Assembly (NCBI GenBank): GCA_016794285.1
Contig: JAEUKO010000039.1
Location: 1-18,763 of the forward strand
Origin: UBA1573 sp016794285
GTDB taxonomy: Bacteria; Pseudomonadota; Alphaproteobacteria; Micavibrionales; Micavibrionaceae
Direction: 5' to 3'
DNA length: 18,763 nucleotides
The notes beneath the pieces were generated by a model that was not told the DNA's origin, ran no database searches, and saw nothing but the letters and a program-made list of their open reading frames with translations. Positions within the stretch are counted from its first letter, which is position 1. The number at the start of each line of letters is the position of its first letter. The position numbers were made by a program, and so were the translations under genes. Positions 1 through 6,230 of this stretch are shown here, piece after piece.

Positions 1-20
1 AAGGCCATCCATCTTTCTTT

Positions 21-63
21 TCTGGATTCCCCTAGAATCCGCTTCGCGGATTCGGGGAATGAC
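21..63. repeat. Intergenic hairpin repeat, simple form
   Basis: A long hairpin just downstream of the first GGDEF gene. ATTCCCC at 26-32 pairs with GGGGAAT at 54-60, and GAATCCGC at 35-42 pairs with GCGGATTC at 46-53, with a TA bulge and a three-base loop. Read on the minus strand it starts GTCATTCCCC and ends GGAATCCAGA, the same end pattern as the larger copies at 8003-8109 and 11538-11665. It is probably the single-hairpin form of the same family. It could also serve as a transcription terminator for the gene ending at 80. Confidence 0.75.
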
Positions 64-79
64 AAAAAGGGCGGCGTTC

Positions 80-760
80 TTAAGGGGCGGGGGTTGGAAG
101 ACCCTGATGAGCGGTTTGAGGAATTGCTGCGGCTTCCTTCTCGTGCTTGACTCGGTACATATCCTTATCTGCGATTTCCATTATGCTTTCGAAACTGTTG
201 CTTGCTGCGGCTGTATCATATTCGCCATATCCTTGACTGACACCAAGCAAAATACTTTGTCCATTATAGTTCATGGGGTCTTGGGTGATCTCCGAAAGAG
301 TTTGGTCAAAAATGGGCCCAAACTCAGCGATGGTTGTGTTGGTGGCCAGAACCAAAAATTCATCACCACTTTTGTGGCAGAGTGTATCGACCGGACGCAA
401 CCTGCTCCCAACCCGATTGGCAAACTCAATAATAACGGCATCTCCTGCCGCGTGGCCATGGGTGTCGTTGACCTGCTTGAATTTATCAAGGTCAAGGGCA
501 ACCAGAACAAACCCTTTTGAGTGCTCCCTTTCAATCCGTGATCTTTCTCGTGCCACAGCCTCGGAAAGACCTTGAAAATTGGCGTAACCTGTCATCGGGT
601 CTTTCGTGGTGCCCTCTCTTAGCCGAGCGTTCTCTTTGAAAATTCCACGCAAAGTCTCTTTGGCGGAGTCTTTGCTTTCTGGACCAGCATCGTTGTTTTC
701 AAGGCACGCAAGCAGGGCCTCGAATTGTTCGCTAGAGAGATGATTGTCGTTGCTTGGCAT
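80..760 (-). CDS. GGDEF-domain protein, probable diguanylate cyclase (SGDEF variant)
   Basis: Encodes 226 residues. An N-terminal region of about 50 residues with no recognised domain precedes one GGDEF domain. The domain has DPMTGYANF at 54-62, DLDKFKQVNDTHGH at 90-103, the active-site signature as SGDEF at 131-135, and a C-terminal ADKDMYRVK at 198-206. The first glycine of GGDEF is serine; the metal and substrate residues look intact, so synthesis of cyclic di-GMP from GTP is plausible. RPVD at 122-125 lies five residues before the signature and matches the inhibitory RxxD I-site. No membrane segment is seen, so it is probably cytosolic. I chose the ATG at 758-760; an in-frame TTG at 775 is possible but has no ribosome site. 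A promoter-like sequence at 795-822 and a terminator of the preceding gene suggest its own transcript. Confidence 0.85.
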   Translation of the reverse strand: MPSNDNHLSSEQFEALLACLENNDAGPESKDSAKETLRGIFKENARLREGTTKDPMTGYANFQGLSEAVARERSRIEREHSKGFVLVALDLDKFKQVNDTHGHAAGDAVIIEFANRVGSRLRPVDTLCHKSGDEFLVLATNTTIAEFGPIFDQTLSEITQDPMNYNGQSILLGVSQGYGEYDTAAASNSFESIMEIADKDMYRVKHEKEAAAIPQTAHQGLPTPAP

Positions 761-794
761 GGTTCTCGTTTTCAAAAAGGCATCAACGAACCAT

Positions 795-822
795 TCTTTA
801 ACATAACATTAAGATTTGTCAA
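795..822 (-). promoter_or_regulatory. Probable sigma70-type promoter of the first GGDEF gene
   Basis: On the minus strand a perfect TTGACA (817-822) is followed after 16 bases by TAAAGA (795-800), a fair -10 box. It lies about 35 bases before the chosen ATG at 760 and just past the terminator at 835-881. Confidence 0.55.
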
Positions 823-834
823 GAAAATTCGGGC

Positions 835-881
835 AAGAAAAAGCCCGACTTGTGAGGGGTAAGGGGGACACAAGTCGGGCT
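835..881 (-). terminator. Intrinsic terminator of the second GGDEF gene
   Basis: A perfect 13-bp stem (842-854 with 869-881) closes a 14-base loop, AGGGGTAAGGGGGA on the plus strand. Read on the minus strand the stem is followed by TTTTCTT, as expected for factor-independent termination of the gene ending at 953. Its loop sequence recurs in the neighbouring hairpin at 888-932. Confidence 0.8.
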
Positions 882-887
882 GAGAAA

Positions 888-932
888 ATCTGTTGCTGCA
901 AGGGGTAAGGGGGGGGGACAGCAGCAACAGAT
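888..932. repeat. Second stem-loop sharing its loop with the adjacent terminator
   Basis: A 12-bp stem (888-899 with 921-932) encloses a 21-base loop that contains AGGGGTAAGGGGG and GACA, as in the terminator at 842-881. The stem sequence is unrelated to that of its neighbour. There is no T-run directly after it on the minus strand, so it is not itself a classic terminator. Its uninterrupted G-run is longer than in the first loop. Confidence 0.75.
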
Positions 933-952
933 AGCTGGAAAATAGGCGGTGG

Positions 953-1558
953 TTACGAAACCAAAGACTCTCCTTCTTGGCTGTGAACAGACGGTGCGGC
1001 AGCGAGGGGGGTCGGGCTGGAGCCAATCCCCTCGAAAATAGTCTCTGCCCTATCGCCGCTGGAATAGGGTTTGACACCAACGCTGGCGCAAATGGGAATT
1101 TCCTCCCCGTTCCAAGCCAACGAAAGATTGTTAAGATGCCACGCCAAGGTCTGCACCCTTGAGAGAGCTTCGTCCCGTTTGGCATCGGCGAGGAGTAGAA
1201 CAAATTCGTCCCCTTCAAATCGGGCGGCCACATCGGCTGGACGAACTTCATGGGCCAGAGTTTTGCCAACGAGACGCAGGCAAGCCTGTCCTGCTAATTG
1301 ACCATAAACCATTTTGATCTGTGCAAAATTATCAAGGTCAATCACAACCAGCAAACCACCGTGGGACTGGAATCTTTTCGAGCGTCCCACCTCACGAGCG
1401 AAGGCCTCGGCAAAACCCCTGCGGTTTTTAAGCCCTGTCAAAGGATCGGTCACCAGCAGGTTTTCCAGCTCGGCCAGTCTTCTCTCCAGCGTGGCAAGAG
1501 GGCTGAGAGAAGGGGGCGGGGTGGTGGTGTATCCCAAAGAGGCTTGGCCCATCGTCAT
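953..1558 (-). CDS. Degenerate GGDEF-domain protein (EGDEF)
   Basis: Encodes 201 residues with a single GGDEF domain after a short helical lead (LERRLAELENLL at 24-35). DPLTGLKNRRGF at 38-49 is typical. The active-site signature is EGDEF at 115-119, and an RPAD I-site sits five residues ahead at 106-109. The stretch after DLDNF (74-78) reads AQIKMVYGQLAGQ, so the usual IND and GH/GD residues are replaced (K82, M83, Q87, Q91). The usual C-terminal AD-x-ALYxAK motif is absent. I infer weak or no cyclase activity and perhaps a c-di-GMP-binding or regulatory role. The ATG at 1558 has GAAGGA upstream. Its gene points the same way as the GGDEF gene at 80-760 and is separated from it by two stem-loops. 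Confidence 0.8.
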   Translation of the reverse strand: MTMGQASLGYTTTPPPSLSPLATLERRLAELENLLVTDPLTGLKNRRGFAEAFAREVGRSKRFQSHGGLLVVIDLDNFAQIKMVYGQLAGQACLRLVGKTLAHEVRPADVAARFEGDEFVLLLADAKRDEALSRVQTLAWHLNNLSLAWNGEEIPICASVGVKPYSSGDRAETIFEGIGSSPTPLAAAPSVHSQEGESLVS

Positions 1559-1681
1559 ATTCTTATATATCCTTCAAACATCTTTCGTCAGTGTCTTGAG
1601 ACATACCTTGCGAGATCCATGCCAAAAGAAGAACCACGTCTATATTCATAACTACAAAACAGGGTCTGTAGTTCCCTATCC

Positions 1682-1758
1682 GTCACCCCCGCTTTATAGG
1701 CGGGGGTCTGGCGTGTTAGAGTTTTACGTTGCCGGATATCCGCCTTCGCGGAGATGAC
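1682..1758. repeat. Intergenic composite hairpin repeat, shortened copy
   Basis: The left hairpin ACCCCCGC/GCGGGGGT (1685-1692 with 1700-1707) matches the corresponding hairpin of the copy at 8003-8109. A second small hairpin, TCCGC CTTC GCGGA, ends in GATGAC at 1753-1758. The central GTGCAGC hairpin found in the longer copies is missing. Both this copy and the one at 8003 are flanked by CAACGGGGGGAG next to a GAC end. The rest of the gap 1559-1915 holds only a promoter-like site at 1864-1891. Confidence 0.75.
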
Positions 1759-1863
1759 AACGGGGGGAGGGATCACGGGGATGACGTTAGCTTTGTAGGC
1801 AGAAGACAGAGCGGCAAGTTTTTGCAGGACGGCAAAGTTTTCCCTCTTATTCGCCAATTTCGG

Positions 1864-1891
1864 TTGACCCTTTGGGGGGATCAAAGATAGA
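1864..1891 (+). promoter_or_regulatory. Probable promoter of the ferredoxin reductase operon
   Basis: TTGACC at 1864-1869 is followed after 16 bases by GATAGA at 1886-1891. It lies 25 bases before the ATG of the reductase gene, which has GAGGT as its ribosome site. The -10 box is only a moderate match. Confidence 0.45.
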
Positions 1892-1915
1892 ACTTCTCTC
1901 TATTGAGGTAAGTTT

Positions 1916-2986
1916 ATGACCGTTCGAGACGATTCTTCTTTTTCTGGCACGTTTGAAACGGATGTTGTCATTATTGGGGCGGGTCCTGTCGGGCTCTTTG
2001 CGGTCTTTGAGCTTGGCCTTTTGGATATGAAGGCGCATTTGATTGATATTCTGGACCGCCCGGGGGGGCAATGCACAGAGCTTTACCCTGAAAAACCAAT
2101 TTATGATATTCCCGGGTATCCGGTGGTCACAGGTCAGGAGTTGACCGATCGCTTGATGGAACAGATTGCGCCGTTCAAACCTGTTTTTCATCTCGGACAA
2201 ATGGCTGAGACTTTGACCAAAACGGAGGATGGACGGTGGCAAGTTACAACAGACAGCGGAGTGGTTGTTCGGGCAGCGGTGGTTGTGGTTGCAGCCGGCG
2301 GGGGGTCTTTCATGCCCAAGAAACCATCTATCCCCGAGATTGAACGCTATGAAGGGCACTCGGTTTTCTATGCTGTCCGCAAAATGGATCAGTTTGCTGG
2401 AAAACATCTGGTGATTGCCGGAGGGGGAGACTCCGCGCTTGATTGGGTTTTGAATTTAGAGCCTATTGCGGCGAGCGTGACGCTTGTTCATCGTCGTGAT
2501 GAATTCCGCGCCGCACCGGACAGTGTCAAGCGGATGCGGGCCCTCGTGGAAGATGGGAAAATGAAACTCGTCATTGCCGATATTACAGGCATTACCGGAG
2601 AGGGAGGGCAAATGACTGGCTTGAGGCTTCGGGATAGGGAAGGCAGCGAGGGAAACTTGCCTTGCGAGAGGTTGTTGGCGTTTTATGGGCTAACCATGAA
2701 ATTGGGACCGATTGCTGAGTTTGGTTTGAACCTTCATGAAAATTTAATTCCAGTGGATACTGAAAAATTTGAAACCTCGACTCCCAGAGTTTTTTCTATC
2801 GGAGACATCAATTCTTACCCGGGAAAATTAAAGCTCATTTTGTCGGGATTCCATGAGGGAGCTTTGATGGCTCAAGCGGCCTTCCGTTATGTGTTCCCAG
2901 ACAAAAAATTGCGGTTCCAATATACGACCTCTTCCAGTGATTTGCAGACAAAGCTTGGTGTGAACGACTCAGGAAGAGAGCATTAA
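1916..2986 (+). CDS. Ferredoxin--NADP reductase, thioredoxin-reductase-like type
   Basis: A 356-residue FAD enzyme that would pass electrons between NADPH and ferredoxin (EC 1.18.1.2). The FAD-binding GAGPVG is at 21-26, the NADP-binding GGGDSA at 169-174 with HRR at 192-194 for the NADP phosphate, and the second FAD motif SIGD at 294-297. The CxxC redox pair of true thioredoxin reductases is absent from the NADP domain, which fits the ferredoxin reductase branch. Length and the C-terminal extension are usual for that branch. The ATG follows GAGGT at good spacing. It is the first gene of a probable operon with a membrane protein and a [2Fe-2S] ferredoxin, and the latter is its likely partner. 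Confidence 0.9.
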   Translation: MTVRDDSSFSGTFETDVVIIGAGPVGLFAVFELGLLDMKAHLIDILDRPGGQCTELYPEKPIYDIPGYPVVTGQELTDRLMEQIAPFKPVFHLGQMAETLTKTEDGRWQVTTDSGVVVRAAVVVVAAGGGSFMPKKPSIPEIERYEGHSVFYAVRKMDQFAGKHLVIAGGGDSALDWVLNLEPIAASVTLVHRRDEFRAAPDSVKRMRALVEDGKMKLVIADITGITGEGGQMTGLRLRDREGSEGNLPCERLLAFYGLTMKLGPIAEFGLNLHENLIPVDTEKFETSTPRVFSIGDINSYPGKLKLILSGFHEGALMAQAAFRYVFPDKKLRFQYTTSSSDLQTKLGVNDSGREH

Positions 2987-3008
2987 CAGCCGTGGCAGAA
3001 GACATTCG

Positions 3009-3908
3009 ATGAGCAATCTTTTCTCTTTCCCTCCTTCTCGGTCCCCATCAGGCTTTTCCCCTGACGTCATGGGGGCTGCTTTCTATGGCTATCGGCGGGT
3101 GTGGAGCGAACGGGCCTATCTTGCCCGCTTGGCTTTTATTCCGATCTTGATGAAATTTGCCAGTATGGTGGTGGTTATTTCATTCGAGTATCAGGACAAT
3201 TTCCTTCGTCAGGGGTTGATTATGCTGCCGGCTAGTTTTGCCGAAGGCTGGCTGCTTGCGCAGTTTCTTCGAACCTTGTTGATGGAGGAACGTTGGCCGA
3301 CCATTCTTCCGCAAAAAACAGATGGTCCCGAAATGGCTCGTCTGATTTTGAGAGCGCAAGGAATTGTTGCGGCGACCTTGGTTTATGTTTTGATTTTGCT
3401 GTCTGAATATGTTTTGCGTCATTGGCTATTTCTGATGGAGGGGATTGCATCCTCGCAAGCTGAGTTGGCGAATGTTCAAACTGGGGCGAAAGAAGCTTCT
3501 TCGGCGGAAGGCAATCCCATTATGTTGATTCCGGCTGTTTTGCTACTACTGGGGTCTATTTGGGCGTTTCGCTTGATGTGGCTTCATGTCCCCTTTTCTG
3601 TGTTGATGGCTCCTCGCGAATATCTCAGAAATATAGCTGGTTTTGTGACATCCATCCGCATGATGGCGGTGTTTCTTGCTTCAATTGTTCCTTTGTCTTT
3701 TGTGGCGATTATGGTGCCACAAGGCATTGCCAACCTCGTTGGTGGAACTGGTCTTGAAGATGTGGGACGGTTTGTAATTGTGTTCTTGAGCGTTGCCGTG
3801 CAGACTGTGGTTGGTCTTGTTACCGTGGCAGCGATGGCTTTTGCTATGCGGGGTTTCTTGCCCAAATCTCCCCAAGCTTTTGCCGATGCAGAAGGAAAGG
3901 TAAAGTAA
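3009..3908 (+). CDS. Unrecognised six-helix inner-membrane protein
   Basis: Encodes 299 residues that I do not recognise as a named family. Hydrophobic segments lie at about 39-58, 68-88, 118-141, 169-199, 216-240 and 254-280, giving roughly six transmembrane helices. A cytosolic-looking N-terminus contains YGYRRVWSERAYLARLAF (26-43), a pattern of aromatic and basic residues just before the first helix. A polar, Ala/Glu-rich loop occupies about 145-168. There are no cysteine clusters or obvious haem ligands in conserved spacing, so an electron-transfer role cannot be read from the sequence. It starts 22 bases after the ferredoxin reductase stop and ends four bases before the ferredoxin start, so the three are very probably cotranscribed. 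Confidence 0.75.
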   Translation: MSNLFSFPPSRSPSGFSPDVMGAAFYGYRRVWSERAYLARLAFIPILMKFASMVVVISFEYQDNFLRQGLIMLPASFAEGWLLAQFLRTLLMEERWPTILPQKTDGPEMARLILRAQGIVAATLVYVLILLSEYVLRHWLFLMEGIASSQAELANVQTGAKEASSAEGNPIMLIPAVLLLLGSIWAFRLMWLHVPFSVLMAPREYLRNIAGFVTSIRMMAVFLASIVPLSFVAIMVPQGIANLVGGTGLEDVGRFVIVFLSVAVQTVVGLVTVAAMAFAMRGFLPKSPQAFADAEGKVK

Positions 3909-3912
3909 AGTC

Positions 3913-4236
3913 ATGAAATTATATGTGACAGATTTTGACGGAGTCGAGCACGAACTGGAAGCAATTGAAGGCTGGCGTGTCATGGAAATTATCCGTGACT
4001 ATGGCTTTCCGATTAAGGCTGAATGCGGGGGGGCCTGCCTTTGTGGAACGTGCCATGTTTATGTTGATCCGCAGTGGCTAGGAAAACTCTATCCTCCAAC
4101 CGAAGACGAAACCGAACGGCTTGAAGAAGACGCGATGGGGCTTCAAAGCAATTCCCGCCTGTCTTGCCAGATCTTGATGTCTGATGCTCTCGATGGGCTG
4201 CGGGTTACAATGGCTGCGGGATCAAAGAAGGACTAA
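3913..4236 (+). CDS. [2Fe-2S] ferredoxin, adrenodoxin type
   Basis: A 107-residue soluble electron carrier. The cluster ligands follow the classic spacing C38-x5-C44-x2-C47 with a distant C85; C42 is an additional cysteine inside the CGGACLCGTC loop. The acidic region at 64-73 (EDETERLEED) is typical of the partner-binding helix in vertebrate- and bacterial-type adrenodoxins. Such ferredoxins serve iron-sulphur cluster assembly or cytochrome P450 systems; the nearby reductase at 1916-2986 is the likely electron donor. The start is four bases after the membrane gene's stop. Its stop overlaps the stop of the convergent pilin gene by three to four bases. Confidence 0.92.
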   Translation: MKLYVTDFDGVEHELEAIEGWRVMEIIRDYGFPIKAECGGACLCGTCHVYVDPQWLGKLYPPTEDETERLEEDAMGLQSNSRLSCQILMSDALDGLRVTMAAGSKKD

Positions 4237-4403
4237 ATATCGAGGACGTTTGGCAAGTCTTCGTAGAGAAGCGTGTAAATCTGCTGTCCGAAGAAAAAAA
4301 CCGAAACCGTAATGGCTAAAGAAATTCCGGCGGCAATCAAGGCGTATTCAATAGCGGTGGCCCCTTGCTCACTACGGGTAAATACCTTGATTTTGTTCAA
4401 CAT
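4233..4403 (-). CDS. Flp/Fap-type class IVb pilin subunit
   Basis: Encodes 56 residues. A short charged leader ends in SEQG, followed by ATAIEYALIAAGIS, the hallmark of Flp pilins: prepilin peptidase would cut after G14, leaving alanine at +1, glutamate at +5 and tyrosine at +6. One hydrophobic helix covers about 15-45. The mature protein would assemble into tight-adherence pili. I chose the ATG at 4401-4403 because AGGTGG lies eight bases upstream; a longer reading frame up to 4589 runs into the element at 4517-4659 and is not credible. No prepilin peptidase or tad assembly gene is in the window, so the pilin stands alone here. Confidence 0.88.
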   Translation of the reverse strand: MLNKIKVFTRSEQGATAIEYALIAAGISLAITVSVFFFGQQIYTLLYEDLPNVLDI

Positions 4404-4516
4404 AATCTGGACCACCTGTGCGAGACGTAAGGTTTTTGGTTGATTACCTAGTCTGTTAATTCTAACAAATAAACCTTCGTAAACGGTTAAAATAAAACGA
4501 GAGGCCAGTTTGTTAG

Positions 4517-4659
4517 TGTCCATCCAGAAAGTTCCAGATATGTGATGAAAATGGCTGATTTCCGAGAACCGTAGCGGAACGTACATCAAGGTACTTGAGC
4601 AACGGAAGCGCAGGAAACCACCATTTGCAGTCCATAGGTGGAAACTTTCTGGATGGACA
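4517..4659. mobile_element. MITE-like element with 17-bp terminal inverted repeats
   Basis: A 143-bp segment bounded by perfect inverted repeats TGTCCATCCAGAAAGTT (4517-4533) and its complement (4643-4659). The interior is also an imperfect palindrome: AAATGG/CCATTT (4549-4554 with 4621-4626), TTTCC/GGAAA (4559-4563 with 4613-4617), CCGT/ACGG (4569-4572 with 4602-4605) and GTAC/GTAC at the tip. TTAG precedes the left end (4513-4516) and recurs at 4661-4664, one base beyond the right repeat, a possible but imperfectly placed target duplication. It encodes no transposase. The right end abuts the stop codon of grpE. Confidence 0.7.
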
Positions 4660-4660
4660 T

Positions 4661-5332
4661 TTAGGCCTTTGTATCAACCCGATGTGCCGTGGGCTCGCTG
4701 TTTGCCTTGGAAACTCCCACACGGGCCGGACGCAAAAGGCGATCGTGCAAAACAAACCCGGGTTCTAAAATCTGGACAATTGTTCCGGCGGGTTTGTCGG
4801 GAACCATTGTCTCAAACATCACTTCATGAAAATTCGGGTCGAACGGTTCATCCAAAGGCTCAATCCGGCGAATACCATATTTTTCGAAGCTTTTGAGAAA
4901 GGATCTCTCTGTTGCCTCAATTCCCTCAACCAAGGGTTTAATTCGTGTTTCTGCCCGCAAATCCTCTGGAATAGCCTCAAGAGCGCGGCGGAACGTGTCG
5001 GCGACATCCAGCAGGTCTCGCGCAAAACTGGCCACAGCATATTTACTGGCATCTTCCCGTTCCCGCAGGGAGCGTTTGCGCAAATTATCCATATCGGCAA
5101 CGCTGCGCAGCAATTGGTCGGTAACCTCAGCAACTTTCGCTTCCAATTCAACGACTTTGCGGATCAGGGCGGGCCCCGCATCGGCCAAATCGTTAGGCAA
5201 GGGATAGTTTTCAGCGAGAAGAGCTTCTTCTTCCGCTTTTTGCTGGGCTTTGAATGCCGCTGGCCCCGACAGATCGGTAAAGCCGGATGGCGGGGGAGAT
5301 TGGTCTGGTTTTTGGGATGTGTCTTCACTCAT
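4661..5332 (-). CDS. grpE: GrpE, nucleotide-exchange cochaperone of DnaK
   Basis: A 223-residue protein that releases ADP from DnaK in the heat-shock chaperone cycle in the cytosol. A disordered, charged N-terminus is followed by the long coiled-coil helix at about 56-115 (VELEAKVAEVTDQLLRSVAD, then MDNLRKR). The C-terminal beta domain has FDPNFHEVMF at 164-173 and GTIVQILEPGFVLHDRLLRP from 183, the family signature. It is transcribed away from rph. In many alphaproteobacteria hrcA lies beside grpE at this locus; here there is none, and no CIRCE operator is seen upstream. The stop codon lies directly against the mobile element at 4517-4659. Confidence 0.95.
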   Translation of the reverse strand: MSEDTSQKPDQSPPPSGFTDLSGPAAFKAQQKAEEEALLAENYPLPNDLADAGPALIRKVVELEAKVAEVTDQLLRSVADMDNLRKRSLREREDASKYAVASFARDLLDVADTFRRALEAIPEDLRAETRIKPLVEGIEATERSFLKSFEKYGIRRIEPLDEPFDPNFHEVMFETMVPDKPAGTIVQILEPGFVLHDRLLRPARVGVSKANSEPTAHRVDTKA

Positions 5333-5351
5333 GAAGCTAAAATAAGCAAGG

Positions 5352-5377
5352 AAATAAGGAAAAGCAACAGCGTCAAG
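5352..5377 (-). promoter_or_regulatory. Possible heat-shock (RpoH-like) promoter of grpE
   Basis: On the minus strand CTTGAC (5372-5377) is followed after 12 bases by CCTTATTT (5352-5359), 19 bases before the grpE ATG. The two boxes resemble RpoH elements, but the spacing is one or two bases shorter than usual. Tentative. Confidence 0.25.
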
Positions 5378-5433
5378 GCGAGAAAATTTAAGTATTCAAC
5401 AGGGAAAACCGCAGGGGAAAGCAGAGGGAATGT

Positions 5434-5463
5434 TTGACAAAGGACTGTTTGCCCTGCTTTGAT
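5434..5463 (+). promoter_or_regulatory. Probable promoter of rph-rdgB-hemW
   Basis: TTGACA at 5434-5439 is followed after 18 bases by TTTGAT at 5458-5463. It lies about 40 bases before the rph ATG, which has AAGGA upstream. The -35 box is perfect; the -10 box is weak. Confidence 0.4.
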
Positions 5464-5501
5464 GCGGCTGCAATCATAACCCATTAAGGAAAAATCCCCC
5501 C

Positions 5502-6230
5502 ATGTCTCGTCCGTCTGGTCGTCTGTCTTCTGAGCTTCGCCCTGTTGAACTCATTTGTAATGTTTCAAAACACGCCGAAGGGTCTTGTCTTGTCAAATTC
5601 GGGGATACTCATGTTTTGTGTACGGCCACTGTTGAAGAAAGCGTGCCCGGGTGGATGAAAAACACTGGAAAAGGTTGGATTACTGCAGAATATGGGATGC
5701 TACCCCGTTCTACTGAAAAACGGATGGACCGCGAAGCTGCCAAAGGTCGCCAGACGGGCCGGACGCAAGAAATTCAACGGTTGATTGGACGGGCTTTGCG
5801 CGCCGTTGTGGATATGCAAAAATTGGGTGAGCGGCAAATTCGGCTCGACTGCGATGTTTTGCAAGCCGATGGTGGCACGCGGACAGCGGCAATTACCGGA
5901 AGTTATGTCGCTCTGCAACTTGCTTGCCGGTATTTAAGTTCAATCGGAGTCCTAAAAGCTGATCCGTTCAAGGACAGTGTTTCGGCTATTTCTTGCGGCG
6001 TGTATCAGGGGGTTGCTATTCTGGACCTTGATTACGCAGAAGATTCGTCAGCGGAAACCGATGCCAATTTCGTGATTACCGGATCGGGTGGAATTGTCGA
6101 GATTCAAGGAACTGCGGAAAAAGATCCCTTTAGCGAGGCGCAGCTTCTTGAGCTTTTGTCCTTGGCCCAGAAGGGATGTGCGCACTTAACCGAGGCTCAG
6201 AAAAAAGCACTGGATACGGCGGCGGCATGA
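5502..6230 (+). CDS. rph: Ribonuclease PH
   Basis: A 242-residue phosphorolytic 3'-5' exoribonuclease that trims the 3' ends of tRNA precursors. Family motifs are present throughout: SGRLSSELRPVEL at 5-17, GMLPRSTEKR at 65-74, GRQTGRTQEIQRLIGRALR at 82-100 (including the phosphate-binding arginine), QADGGTRTAAITG at 121-133, LDLDYAEDSSAETDAN at 174-189 and QGTAEKDPF at 202-210. Length is standard. It is the first gene of a tight three-gene cluster: its TGA stop overlaps the ATG of rdgB as ATGA. The promoter is probably at 5434-5463. Confidence 0.97.
   Translation: MSRPSGRLSSELRPVELICNVSKHAEGSCLVKFGDTHVLCTATVEESVPGWMKNTGKGWITAEYGMLPRSTEKRMDREAAKGRQTGRTQEIQRLIGRALRAVVDMQKLGERQIRLDCDVLQADGGTRTAAITGSYVALQLACRYLSSIGVLKADPFKDSVSAISCGVYQGVAILDLDYAEDSSAETDANFVITGSGGIVEIQGTAEKDPFSEAQLLELLSLAQKGCAHLTEAQKKALDTAAA

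Noticed and set aside
1588..1884. Minus-strand open frame of 98 codons
   Set aside because: Its middle is simply the translated hairpin repeat at 1682-1758, with no ribosome site; repeats of this family often leave open frames.
4404..4589. Longer start for the pilin gene
   Set aside because: The extension enters the mobile element, lacks a ribosome site, and would bury the prepilin leader; the ATG at 4403 has AGGTGG.
4513..4755. Minus-strand frame of 80 codons across the mobile element
   Set aside because: It runs from inside grpE in the wrong frame through the palindromic element; the coding look comes from the element's sequence.
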